23,724 nt of DNA, from IMG/VR virus record IMGVR_UViG_3300013006_000127, positions 1-23,724 of that record; one strand, given 5' to 3'. This document shows positions 14,417-21,896 of this stretch, in pieces (the stretch's first letter is position 1; each line of letters begins with the position of its first letter). A program made the position numbers and the translations under genes. A model generated the notes under the pieces. It saw only the letters and a program-made list of their open reading frames with translations, searched no databases and was not told the DNA's origin. This stretch comes from a virus.

Positions 14417-14616
14417 TTTGCGGCCTCCAAGCTGGCACGTTCGACAACCTGATCGACAGCGACCTGCAATCGCTCCTCGGCCGCCTCGACTGCTGCCAGG
14501 GCGTCCTTTTCTTCCGTCTTGGCCGCATCAAAAGCGGTGATCGCGCGATCGTATCGTGCGCGGGCATCGACGAGGGCTTTCGCCGTCGACTCCACCGTGA
14601 ATTCTTCGGTCGTCAC
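14413..14616 (-). CDS. Small coiled-coil protein
   Basis: A 67-residue, strongly helical, charged protein beginning VTTEEFTVESTAKALVDARA and continuing as a probable coiled coil (residues about 10-62, many Ala, Glu, Lys with a regular hydrophobic spacing). The GTG at 14616 is chosen because it overlaps the primase stop (GTGA) and has a strong GGGGAGG ribosome-binding site. No enzymatic motif. Likely a partner or regulator in the replication operon, but nothing shows which. Confidence 0.7.
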   Translation of the reverse strand: MTTEEFTVESTAKALVDARARYDRAITAFDAAKTEEKDALAAVEAAEERLQVAVDQVVERASLEAAK

Positions 14617-15866
14617 CCCATCCTCCCCAGATCGTTGAAATCCATGCCCATCGGCGGGCGGGCCGCGGTGACGCGGCGAACCCCGGCAGCGCGCCAGCTC
14701 TTCACGAGCAGCTCGGCTGCGATCATCGCGCGTTCGCCCGTGGTGATCGCGCGCCGCACCACAGGGCCGCCGCGCCGTTCGATCACCGGCATGCCCAACG
14801 GCTGGCCGGTGACGCGATCGATCGTGCCGAGCAGCGGTTTCATGTCCGCATCGATCAGCCCCGTCACAGGCCCATCGTGGGCGAAGGTGAGGGCTCGCGC
14901 GCCGGTCGGCGTCGGGCGGATATCGTAGAGCGGCGTCACGCCACCCTTCAGCGTGGCCCACTTGCCCGTCAGATTGTCGAGGCTGAGCATCGCCAGCCCG
15001 CAGGCATCCTCGGGTGCCCGGCAGAAATCCATGCCGCTGAAGGTCGTCTCCGTGCCCTCGCCGTTGAACAGTGCCACGTCGGGCCGATAGCGGCCCAGCA
15101 CGGCGCACCCGCCCATCGCCGAACCGCACATCTTGCGCGCCTCATAATCCTCACCGTCCCAGCGCTTGCGCTCCATCTTGCCGGTCAGGTCGGGCGACAG
15201 GAACGTCAGGTGGATGCCGATCGGGCGCCATGGCCGCTGGTCGGGATCGTCGGGGAGAGCCACCGGCCTGCGGATCAGCAGCGCGATCGTCGGCGCCTGC
15301 GGCACGCTGCCGGGCTTCTTATCGACGGCCCATGCAGAGATCGGCGCCAGGCGCGCGAAGCGGAAGTCGCGCAGCCGCTCTTCGGTCAGCCATTCGGCGG
15401 GCACCTTGCGCGCCATAAAATAGGTGCGGATCGCGTCGAAATCGCGCGTTCCGGCCTCCCACACCGTCCGCCCAAACGTGGCGGAATCGACCATCTCGCG
15501 CGATGGTGCGCGACGCCGATGCGGGGATCGCTCGCGATGCACGGGCGAGGCCTGCAGGCCATCGAGCCCGTTATCCTCCTCCAGCCGCTTCAGCGCGTCG
15601 ATAAAGGGGACGTTGTAGAAATCCTGCACGAACTTGATCGCATCGCCATGCCAGGGGCATCCCCAGCAGCGCGCATACGGCGTGTCGCCATCGGGATAGA
15701 CGGCGAAGCTGTCCGACTTTGACTGATGGAACGGGCATTGCCCCCGTGGCTTGCTGCCGTTGCCGAGCTTCACCCCGGCGCCCGCGATCAGCGCGACGAT
15801 ATCGACCCGCTCGCGCACCTTATCGACACGGGCGCGGAAGGCTTCGGAGCTGCACGAGGTGTTCAT
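14613..15866 (-). CDS. CHC2/Toprim DNA primase
   Basis: A 417-residue primase. The zinc ribbon uses C44, H47, C67 and C70 (CPFH ... CWGC), the CHC2 pattern of DnaG-type primases. A Toprim-3-like region follows, with FNGEGTETTFSG (268-278; Glu270) and LIDADMK (337-343; Asp339 and Asp341) as metal-binding motifs, and MDFNDLGR (408-415) is the usual final motif. It makes RNA primers on the lagging strand. No helicase domain is present; the SF3 helicase is a separate gene further along the operon. The ATG at 15866 is well placed and the gene is divergent from the membrane protein by 29 bases. Confidence 0.9.
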   Translation of the reverse strand: MNTSCSSEAFRARVDKVRERVDIVALIAGAGVKLGNGSKPRGQCPFHQSKSDSFAVYPDGDTPYARCWGCPWHGDAIKFVQDFYNVPFIDALKRLEEDNGLDGLQASPVHRERSPHRRRAPSREMVDSATFGRTVWEAGTRDFDAIRTYFMARKVPAEWLTEERLRDFRFARLAPISAWAVDKKPGSVPQAPTIALLIRRPVALPDDPDQRPWRPIGIHLTFLSPDLTGKMERKRWDGEDYEARKMCGSAMGGCAVLGRYRPDVALFNGEGTETTFSGMDFCRAPEDACGLAMLSLDNLTGKWATLKGGVTPLYDIRPTPTGARALTFAHDGPVTGLIDADMKPLLGTIDRVTGQPLGMPVIERRGGPVVRRAITTGERAMIAAELLVKSWRAAGVRRVTAARPPMGMDFNDLGRMG

Positions 15867-15895
15867 ATCGACACCCGAAATGATACAGGTTCGTT

Positions 15896-16498
15896 ATGGG
15901 AAACGTAGCAAAGGCCTTGGGATTGATCGCAGCCGGCATCGCAGGCGGTTTGCTGTTTACCGCTGTATTTCGCCTGCTGCCGAGAGCCGACGCCGCCGCC
16001 TGGTTGAGTCTCGCTGGCACCGCGATCGGTATTTTTGGGGCGATTCTCACCGCCGTCTACATCGAGGATCGTAAGGCAAGCGCCGCCAGGCGGGCTGACC
16101 TCACGCTTTTGGCTCATGCGCTGTTCGATATCTCGACGCGTTTCGGCGTGTTGTTCGGCGGAGAGGCAACGAAGCAGGTGCTTTTCATGTCGATCGAAGC
16201 GCACGATGCGCAACTGGACAACTGCATCACGTTTCTTGACGAGGCGCGCTCGGCGCTGACGACACCGGACTTCGCTACGTTGAATGCGGTTAGGTTGGCC
16301 CGCAATGCCCTGCATGACAGTCGGTCGACTGCCGCCCGCCTGACTTCCAATGTGGCGCTGGCGGATGAGACCACCGACCTCACCGATCTCGGCGACATGG
16401 TGAATCGGCTCGGCCAATCGGTGCAGATCGGTATCGGCAACGCGCTCTCCGAGATCCGCTTCGACGAGCTGGCAAGGATGGCGGTTCGCCGAAATTGA
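15896..16498 (+). CDS. Two-helix membrane protein, opposite strand to its neighbours
   Basis: A 200-residue protein with two membrane segments (about 7-28, ALGLIAAGIAGGLLFTAVFRL, and about 35-57, AWLSLAGTAIGIFGAILTA). A soluble, mostly helical region of about 140 residues follows (LLAHALFDISTRFGVLF and so on), probably in the cytoplasm. No family is recognised. It is the only rightward gene in a 21-kb leftward series, with no clear ribosome-binding site at the ATG, and it is separated from the divergent primase by 29 bases. Membrane proteins in this setting can be superinfection exclusion or lysogenic conversion factors, but that is inference. The opposite-strand reading frame here looks unnatural in composition and was not called. 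Confidence 0.7.
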   Translation: MGNVAKALGLIAAGIAGGLLFTAVFRLLPRADAAAWLSLAGTAIGIFGAILTAVYIEDRKASAARRADLTLLAHALFDISTRFGVLFGGEATKQVLFMSIEAHDAQLDNCITFLDEARSALTTPDFATLNAVRLARNALHDSRSTAARLTSNVALADETTDLTDLGDMVNRLGQSVQIGIGNALSEIRFDELARMAVRRN

Positions 16499-16515
16499 GA
16501 ACGTAGCGAGTGAGA

Positions 16516-17157
16516 TCATGCCGTCACCTCGTCGGCAGGATAATCGTCTGGACGCTCGCGGCTTCGCCGGCAGGGCGCGATCCAGCGCAGCTGCGTAGGG
16601 AATTCGCCGTCGATCCAGACAAGCCAGGCGTAGGCCGTCGCGGTCGATCCCTCGGGAGCGAGTCGGCCCTTGTGCATCACGACGCGCTCGGTGAACTGTA
16701 GGACGAAAGTCGGCGGGTTCTTAGAGAAGAGGCGTTCATACCGCCCTTGGCCTTCGAGGAAGGCGACGCGAACGATGATCGCAAAGCCGATCCGGCTAGT
16801 GGCGGCGGCGCGCGCGATGAACTCTTCCGCCAAGCGAAAGGGCGGGTTCGTAATGGTCCAGTCGACGGTGTCGAGCGGTGCCGGAAACAGGAAATCGCGG
16901 ACGGGAAAGCCGGCGCCGTAATCGTGCACGTCGGACGCATCGACGCTCCCGAAATACTCCCGAAGGGGGCGGACCATATGGCCGCGATTCGCCGCGGGCT
17001 CGCGACACGTCATCGTGTCGAGCGCGAATTCGAAGCCGCTGTTCAGCAGCCAGACGCACAGCGCCCGCGTCGCCCAGGGCGGCGTCGGGAAATCGTCGAG
17101 GCTGTTATGGGGCTCGACACGCTGCTGCATCACGGCGCTGCTGCGGTTCTGGGTCAC
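16516..17157 (-). CDS. Phage DNA adenine methyltransferase
   Basis: A 213-residue class I SAM-dependent methyltransferase. The N-terminal DDFPTPPWATRALC (21-34) is a phrase common to phage N6-adenine methyltransferases. REPAANRGHM (52-61) is a motif I-like SAM site. TNPPF (103-107) is the catalytic motif IV (DPPY/NPPF class). A GTG at 17157 is used because it overlaps the upstream stop (GTGA) and has a GGGGG ribosome-binding site; the first ATG is 27 bases inside and has none. It could protect phage DNA from host restriction or mark it for regulation. The target sequence cannot be read from the protein. Confidence 0.85.
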   Translation of the reverse strand: MTQNRSSAVMQQRVEPHNSLDDFPTPPWATRALCVWLLNSGFEFALDTMTCREPAANRGHMVRPLREYFGSVDASDVHDYGAGFPVRDFLFPAPLDTVDWTITNPPFRLAEEFIARAAATSRIGFAIIVRVAFLEGQGRYERLFSKNPPTFVLQFTERVVMHKGRLAPEGSTATAYAWLVWIDGEFPTQLRWIAPCRRSRERPDDYPADEVTA

Positions 17158-18398
17158 AGCGCCCCCGTGGCGATACCGCCCAAGGTAAATTCAGGATCTG
17201 CGCGACGGACATCGACCTTTGAGATGATCTTCGCGCCGGCCGCGACGCGCGCGAGCTGCTCTTCGAACGTGCGCGGGCGAGCGCGCTCTGCGGCCACCTT
17301 GGCGGCTTCGGCCCGAATTTCTTCGCGATGCTCGGCCAGCACCATCGTGCGCGCGTCCTCGGCCGAGTGATCGACGCAAAGTGCCCGATAGCGGTAGATC
17401 CAACGCACCCCTTCGGGGAGCCAGTTGGCGCGACGCGACTCGAGGACAGCGTTTCGATCGCGGCCCGGCAAGATCGGCTTGGGTAATTGCTCGCCGACCG
17501 CGGCCAGCTCGCGGGCCAAATCATCGCGAATGCGGTAGGCGGAGCAAAGCCCGACCGCGAGTTCGAGCGCGGCGCGGCGCACCGGAATCCGATCGAGCAA
17601 CTTGGCCTTCAGCGCCGCGACCGTCTCGGGGGTGATGAACCGAGCGGACGCAATCTGCTTATGCCGCACACCCTTGATATCGCAGCCCGGCAGGCACTGA
17701 CCCTTGCGGGCCAGCCGCTTGATCAGTCGGTTGCGGGCCCGGCCGACGTGCGTGTTGCTGACGCCGGTTCGCGTCGACACCGTCGCGGCGCCATACCCTT
17801 CCAGCAATAGCTGCTCGACCTCCTTGCGCAGATCCGCAGAGATCTTGCGGCCCGAATAGGCTTCGCCAGCACCAGCGGCTGGAAGCGGCATCTTCCCGTT
17901 TTGCTTCAGCTCGGCGCGATACCGACGCCGCTGCTCTGCGACGCACGCCGCGCTGACGCCGAGGCGAAGCTGGATATCGACGCCCTTGATGCCGCGGCGA
18001 AGGGCGAGCCGCAGACGATCGAGCCCCTCTGGCAGCAGATGGCCGTGCTCGTCGCGCTGGGCGGGCGTGAAGCCCTTGCGCGGACAGAGCGCGATTAGGA
18101 TAGCGTTGCTGGCCGCGCTCTCACACACGCCGAATGTCGCGCCGATCCGTGCGAACGACCAACCTTCGACCTCGCGCAGTCGGATCGCCTCCTCAAGACG
18201 TGCGCCCTGCAGCTTGGGCTCGGGCGCGTTGCCGACGATCGGCGACTTGAGCTGCAGCTTAGACGCCATGACGTTGATCGCCTGCCACGACCGATCGGGC
18301 AGCGCGTCGGCAGCACCGTTCACCCCTTCGGCGGGGAACACGTCACAGAGGATGGCTATCTCCTGCGACGTCCAGGCCGGCGCCTTGCTACGCGGCAT
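17154..18398 (-). CDS. Large DNA-binding protein with five tandem HTH-like units
   Basis: A 414-residue protein starting MPRSKAPAWTSQEIAIL; a longer upstream reading frame is excluded because it overlaps the previous gene. The sequence reads as repeated helix-turn-helix-like units: a Myb/SANT-like start (8-50, WTSQEIAILCDVFP), then units at about 68-104 (IGATFGVCESAASN), 125-162 (IQLRLGVSAACVAE), 188-229 (VSTRTGVSNTHVGR) and 255-298 (AALELAVGLCSAYR). Each holds a hydrophobic helix followed by a turn and recognition-type helix. A basic C-terminal region follows. The gene overlaps its neighbours at both ends. I do not recognise a named family; a phage transcription or origin-binding factor is the best inference. 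Confidence 0.75.
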   Translation of the reverse strand: MPRSKAPAWTSQEIAILCDVFPAEGVNGAADALPDRSWQAINVMASKLQLKSPIVGNAPEPKLQGARLEEAIRLREVEGWSFARIGATFGVCESAASNAILIALCPRKGFTPAQRDEHGHLLPEGLDRLRLALRRGIKGVDIQLRLGVSAACVAEQRRRYRAELKQNGKMPLPAAGAGEAYSGRKISADLRKEVEQLLLEGYGAATVSTRTGVSNTHVGRARNRLIKRLARKGQCLPGCDIKGVRHKQIASARFITPETVAALKAKLLDRIPVRRAALELAVGLCSAYRIRDDLARELAAVGEQLPKPILPGRDRNAVLESRRANWLPEGVRWIYRYRALCVDHSAEDARTMVLAEHREEIRAEAAKVAAERARPRTFEEQLARVAAGAKIISKVDVRRADPEFTLGGIATGAL

Positions 18399-19407
18399 TG
18401 TTCGGAAATCCGTCGTGCTGGACGCCGTCAAGCAGCCGGCCCGCAGCTTTTTTCCTGAGGCGAGCGGCGTAGTGCACGCGCTCGCCGTGAAAGCCGGTGC
18501 CGCCTGCCAGATTGAGCCACTGTCCCGGCCGCCGCTGCTGGTCAGAGCACCGCCGCCAATCGGGGTCATCGCGCTCGCGATCGTATTCGAGAGAATGCGC
18601 GCCCCACTGCTTGAAGAAGAACGGAATGCCGGCCCCCGCACACTGATCACGAAGCGAACGAACCCAATCCGGGTGCATCGGACGCGCGCCCGCGCCGCTC
18701 TCGCCGCCGACGATCACCCAATCGATGGCCAGCTCGTCTCCGATCCCGGTGAAATCGCACTTGCGGCAGCATTCCTGCATCCCGGTCGAAGGATCGGTGA
18801 TCGGAGCGTAACCGTCCTCGTCGAGCCAGTTCTCGCAATCCTGCCAGAGCAGGTGCGCCCCAAAATCGACAGGGCCGAGAAGCGGTTCAATCGACAGGAA
18901 GGTGCGACCCACGATGCCGGCCTGCTTCAGCACCTTAAGCTTCGGAATATCGCGGTCTGCCTCGTCCTGATTGGCGATTGTCGCGCCGAGCAACACGTTC
19001 GGCGGCATCACCTTCATCTCGCCATCGGCCCAGATCATGCGCTCGACGTTGCCGATGCGCTTGGTCAGCAGCAGCCAGTCCAGGTTCGGTGTCCGGTTGA
19101 TCAGCTCGAAGAGATCGGACCGCCAATCCGGGTTCACCTCGTTATCGAACACGTCGGCAAGGCTGGCGCAGAATACGCGATAGCGCCGCCCTTCGGCCGC
19201 TGCTTTCCGATCCCACGCGATCGGGAGCTTCCAGTTCGCTTCGCTCGTGCGGATGCGCGGCTCACCCGCGCCCCACCGGACGCGCCCGTACCGCTGATCC
19301 ATCATCGCCCAAGCGTAGCAATGCTCGCATGCCGGGCTGACCTTCGTGCAGCCGATCCACGGATTGAACGTGTGGTCTGCCCACTCGATCGCGGTGTTTT
19401 CAGCCAT
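18388..19407 (-). CDS. DUF5131 (Gp37/Gp68-like) radical-SAM-like protein
   Basis: A 339-residue protein that starts MAENTAIEWADHTFNPWIGCTK and has the DUF5131 signature. The three cysteines C20, C27 and C30 (C-x6-C-x2-C, followed by Tyr) have the form of a radical SAM iron-sulfur site. The following core, FCASLADVFDNEV (79-91), LDWLLLTKR (109-117), LLGATIANQDEAD (139-151), FLSIEPLLGPVDF (170-182), VIVGGESGAGARP (231-243) and FFFKQWG (263-269), is typical of the family. Between core motifs there is an insert with extra cysteines (C191, C213, C214, C217), perhaps another metal site. The substrate is unknown. Start at 19407 is set by the family N-terminus and the 8-base overlap with the previous gene. 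Confidence 0.85.
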   Translation of the reverse strand: MAENTAIEWADHTFNPWIGCTKVSPACEHCYAWAMMDQRYGRVRWGAGEPRIRTSEANWKLPIAWDRKAAAEGRRYRVFCASLADVFDNEVNPDWRSDLFELINRTPNLDWLLLTKRIGNVERMIWADGEMKVMPPNVLLGATIANQDEADRDIPKLKVLKQAGIVGRTFLSIEPLLGPVDFGAHLLWQDCENWLDEDGYAPITDPSTGMQECCRKCDFTGIGDELAIDWVIVGGESGAGARPMHPDWVRSLRDQCAGAGIPFFFKQWGAHSLEYDRERDDPDWRRCSDQQRRPGQWLNLAGGTGFHGERVHYAARLRKKAAGRLLDGVQHDGFPNNAA

Positions 19408-20074
19408 CGCGGCCGCCCCGATCGATGTTGCCGCGAATGACGCGGAAGGTGAGCGCGACGACGAAGGGGTTATCTTGCCAGCGCGCGCCGGGATTGGTGT
19501 GGAGTCCATCCCAAAGCCAGTTGAACGCGTGCGCGCCGCCGCCGATGATGCCGGTGACGATGGCGCGACGGTCCTCGGCCGATACCTCTCCGAACTTCGA
19601 ACGCTGGCCGTCCTCGACCGCAGAGCAAACGCCCTCGGCCCAAGCGTCCTCCTCGCTGATCTCCTGCAGTCGCTCGACCTTTACGCCCTCGACGTGGAGC
19701 GTCAGGCGAGAAAACTCGCGTGGCATATGGATAGACGGCCAGAACTTTGTGCCCGCATCGGTTTCGTCGGTCGCACGATAGATCGGGCGGCCGTTGGTAT
19801 GCGCCGACCGACGCGCATCTTCGATTGTCCAGACCCCGGTGCCCGAGTGCGACCATGCCTCCCGGACGTAGAGCCGATCGCCAACGGCATAGCGCGGCTC
19901 CGCGACCATCTCTCTCGTCGCGCGATACCCTCCCTCGAAGGGCTCGCCGCGATCGATGAAATCTTGGATCGATAGCCCCGGCCTGACCTTCGCCAACCGG
20001 CGCGTCTGGGTTTTCCGCCCCGCCAGCAGCGCGCGCACCATCGGCGCCGAGAAGATGATCGGACGCTCAGTCAC
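19400..20074 (-). CDS. ASCH-like phage protein
   Basis: A 224-residue protein beginning VTERPIIFSAPMVRALLAG. The start IIFSAPMVRALLAGRKTQTRR (6-26) is the well-known N-terminus of a conserved phage family with an ASCH/PUA-like fold (motif G-x-K-x-x-T-R-R). The fold is thought to bind RNA or modified nucleotides. A later phrase FSRLTLHVEGVKVERLQEISEEDAWAEG is typical of the same family. The GTG at 20074 is used because it has a GGGGAG ribosome-binding site and overlaps the previous gene by 8 bases. The biochemical role is not known. Confidence 0.82.
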   Translation of the reverse strand: MTERPIIFSAPMVRALLAGRKTQTRRLAKVRPGLSIQDFIDRGEPFEGGYRATREMVAEPRYAVGDRLYVREAWSHSGTGVWTIEDARRSAHTNGRPIYRATDETDAGTKFWPSIHMPREFSRLTLHVEGVKVERLQEISEEDAWAEGVCSAVEDGQRSKFGEVSAEDRRAIVTGIIGGGAHAFNWLWDGLHTNPGARWQDNPFVVALTFRVIRGNIDRGGRDG

Positions 20075-20276
20075 CGCCCGACTCCCCGACATGCACGCCG
20101 GCCGCGATCCCGTCGCGCAGCGCGGCCATGCGATGGCCGGCCAGCCTGGCCGCCTCGTCGCCACGCTCTCCCACGCGGGCGTTCGCCGCCTGCACACGAT
20201 CGAACCAGGCGAGCACATCCTCGCGCTCTGCCTTCCGTCCCAACTCGACGCTCTGCTCGGTATCGCGATCGGTCAT
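20067..20276 (-). CDS. Small charged protein, unknown
   Basis: A 69-residue, mostly helical and charged protein (MTDRDTEQSVELGRKAERED...). The ATG follows directly after the stop of the previous gene, and its end overlaps the ASCH-like gene by 8 bases, so it is a member of the same coupled series. No family or motif recognised. Coding status is supported by tight packing and normal composition. Confidence 0.6.
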   Translation of the reverse strand: MTDRDTEQSVELGRKAEREDVLAWFDRVQAANARVGERGDEAARLAGHRMAALRDGIAAGVHVGESGGD

Positions 20277-20546
20277 TCAGCCCCCCCCAAGCTCGGCCTC
20301 GATCCGGGCGAGCGTCTCGGCCGCGTCGCGGCGCTCCAGTCGCTCCAGTTCGGGCAGGTAACAGCGCCACAGCGCGGCCTCGGCCGCCTTCAGTTCGGCC
20401 CGCAGGCGCATTATCCGCGCCGGCAGGCGGCGCTGGCGCAGATCCTCGCGGACGTGGCAGCGGTAGAGTTCCTCGCTTTCGGCATCGGTCAGCACGCGCG
20501 CCGACGAGAGCGTGTCCAGCTCCGAAAGGCGCGCATGCACGCTCAT
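20277..20546 (-). CDS. Small coiled-coil-like protein, unknown
   Basis: An 89-residue protein starting MSVHARLSELDTLSSARVL, helical and strongly charged, with a probable coiled coil from about residue 43 to 86 (ARIMRLRAELKAAEAALW...). The ATG overlaps the upstream stop by 4 bases (ATGA), and the next gene starts at the base after its stop. The reading frame can be extended upstream inside the neighbour, but that part is a shadow of the neighbouring protein. No known family. Confidence 0.65.
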   Translation of the reverse strand: MSVHARLSELDTLSSARVLTDAESEELYRCHVREDLRQRRLPARIMRLRAELKAAEAALWRCYLPELERLERRDAAETLARIEAELGGG

Positions 20547-21103
20547 CCCCGCGGCTCCGCCGTCTCGACACCCGACGCGAGGATGGTGATGACGCGCAGG
20601 CCCTTGGCCGCGTCGACGATCCGGCTGAGGATGAAGCCGCCCGCGACGAGCTTCTGGATCTGGTAACTCGGGTTCTGGACGCTCGCGCGCTGGCCGAGCT
20701 CGCGGTTCTGCGGGCAGGGCTGGCCGTGACGGGCGCAATCGCGCAGCACGCGCAGCACGCGGGCCATGTCGCCATCGAGGCGCGCGCGCCGCGGCGCGGG
20801 GGAACGGCCGATCGAGCCCTTCTCGATCTTCAGCCGCCGAATGATGTACTGCTTGATCCCGCCGCCGATCGGCTTGTGGAACAGCGTCGCGAAGCGCTGC
20901 TCTTCCAGCGTGCGGGCGAGCTTGGCGCCGTCGGAGAAGCGGGAGAGGTGACGCTCGCAGGCGTAGACCATCTGGTCGCCCGCCTTGGCCGTCGCCAACC
21001 AGGCGCGGATCTCGCCGGCCGAGAGCGTCCACGTTTCGGGCACGGCCGCGCCGATCCCGGCCGAGGGGATCAGCGAGACTTGCTTGGCGATCCCCCCTGC
21101 CAT
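20543..21103 (-). CDS. Winged-helix-like DNA-binding protein
   Basis: A 186-residue protein. The C-terminal part, about 109-176 (DGDMARVLRVLRDCARHGQP ... NRELGQRASVQNPSYQIQKL ... GGFILSRIVD), reads as a winged helix-turn-helix: helix, a recognition helix after NRELGQRA, and a wing ending VITILAS. The N-terminal part (TWTLSAGEIRAWLATAKAGDQMVYACERHLSRFSDGAKLART, about 24-65) is helical. The setting directly after early regulators suggests a transcription or replication regulator. Similar proteins occur in other alphaproteobacterial prophages, but I cannot name the family. Confidence 0.7.
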   Translation of the reverse strand: MAGGIAKQVSLIPSAGIGAAVPETWTLSAGEIRAWLATAKAGDQMVYACERHLSRFSDGAKLARTLEEQRFATLFHKPIGGGIKQYIIRRLKIEKGSIGRSPAPRRARLDGDMARVLRVLRDCARHGQPCPQNRELGQRASVQNPSYQIQKLVAGGFILSRIVDAAKGLRVITILASGVETAEPRG

Positions 21104-21105
21104 GA

Positions 21106-21603
21106 TCAGGGCCGCTCCCGGATCGCGGCGGCTTCCTGAATATACGCCTCCAGGCGCGGCATCAGTGCGGTCAGTCGGTCGGCAAGCGCCAGCGTCGCCT
21201 GCGGCGATCTGCGCCCGCGCGAGAGCGCTTCGGCCAGCTCGGACGAGAAGCGGCAGGTATCCGCCAGGGTGGCGGTATCGTTGTCGGGCTGGGCATCGAG
21301 ATCGACGAGCGCCTTGCCCTTGGCCGCCAGCAGCGGGGCAAGGATCGTGTCATCCTCGTCGAGCATGTTGAGGACGATATCGAGCCGGGGGAGCGAGATC
21401 CGCGCGAGCGCGTCCTGCAGGTATCGGCGGGTGCAGCCACCGGCCAGGGCCAGACGATCCTGACCCTCGCGCGTGCCGGCCGGGCCATCCAGCCCCTGCG
21501 CCAGCAGCTTCTTCGCACGATCCTTCGTCAGCCGCTCGCTTTTGCGAAGGATCGGCCCGTCGGATTGTGTGACGACGCGGATATGAGCGCTTCCCGCTGT
21601 CAT
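21106..21603 (-). CDS. Early protein with HTH-like centre, unknown
   Basis: A 165-residue protein starting MTAGSAHIRVV. The ATG at 21603 is used (TGATG overlap with the previous stop); a GTG one codon earlier is possible. The centre (LALAGGCTRRYLQDALARIS then LPRLDIVLNMLD, about 51-82) resembles HTH domains of phage early regulators, where residues after GGC would be the recognition helix. The remainder is helical. The place next to the Cro-like gene suggests a partner regulator. No family named, and the HTH call is tentative. Confidence 0.6.
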   Translation of the reverse strand: MTAGSAHIRVVTQSDGPILRKSERLTKDRAKKLLAQGLDGPAGTREGQDRLALAGGCTRRYLQDALARISLPRLDIVLNMLDEDDTILAPLLAAKGKALVDLDAQPDNDTATLADTCRFSSELAEALSRGRRSPQATLALADRLTALMPRLEAYIQEAAAIRERP

Positions 21604-21821
21604 CACGCCGCTTCCGTTTCCTGCCCCTGGGGCAGAAGGTGCGCGATGGACTTGCCGGCGCGATCAGCCGCGAGCCGGACATGATCCAAACGAGCGGGAG
21701 AAAGTCCAACGCGAAGCCAACCGTGAACCGTCGTCACGGGGGCCTTGGTCATATCAGCGACCTCGGGCGGGCCGCCAAGATAGTCGACGATGACCTTGGT
21801 GAGAGCGGGATCGGCTTTCAT
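21603..21821 (-). CDS. Cro/YdaS-like HTH early regulator
   Basis: A 72-residue protein, first gene of the leftward operon. Residues about 6-38 (ALTKVIVDYLGGPPEVADMT then KAPVTTVHGWLRVG) form a Cro/YdaS-type helix-turn-helix. The ATG at 21821 is preferred; the earlier in-frame TTG would run through the promoter. With the predicted promoter the mRNA would start only about 4-5 bases before the ATG, so the message would be almost leaderless. A probable counterpart to the CI-like repressor across the switch, but the exact role (Cro or CII) is not decided by the sequence. Confidence 0.8.
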   Translation of the reverse strand: MKADPALTKVIVDYLGGPPEVADMTKAPVTTVHGWLRVGLSPARLDHVRLAADRAGKSIAHLLPQGQETEAA

Positions 21822-21827
21822 AATGGA

Positions 21828-21860
21828 GGCGGATATTCCATAATCGAAAGTCCGCCGCAA
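21828..21860 (-). promoter_or_regulatory. Leftward early promoter and repressor operator
   Basis: Read leftward there is a TTGCGG -35-like box (21860-21855), a 16-base spacer and a GAATAT -10-like box (21838-21833). The region 21846-21828 carries CGATTATGGAATATCCGCC, which matches the rightward promoter in 18 of 19 bases. A weaker CATAATGG lies nearby at 21819-21826. A CI-type repressor is expected to bind here. Confidence 0.6.
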
Positions 21861-21877
21861 GCCAGTTTATTCTATCT

Positions 21878-21895
21878 TGGAAATTTCCATAATGG
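21878..21895. promoter_or_regulatory. Second operator next to the repressor start
   Basis: TGGAAATTTCCA (21878-21889) is a perfect 12-bp palindrome, and the overlapping TTTCCATAATGG (21884-21895) resembles the TTCCATAAT core of the promoter operator. It ends one base before the repressor ATG at 21897, so repressor binding would control its own synthesis. Confidence 0.55.
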
Positions 21896-21896
21896 T

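Noticed and set aside
15863-16519. Leftward open frame (218 codons) opposite the membrane protein
   Set aside because: Its translation is His-, Arg- and Gln-rich with no recognisable structure, while the rightward frame encodes two clean membrane helices.
17986-19440. Long rightward open frame over the DUF5131 and HTH-protein genes
   Set aside because: It spans two recognised leftward genes and has no family pattern, signal or start site.
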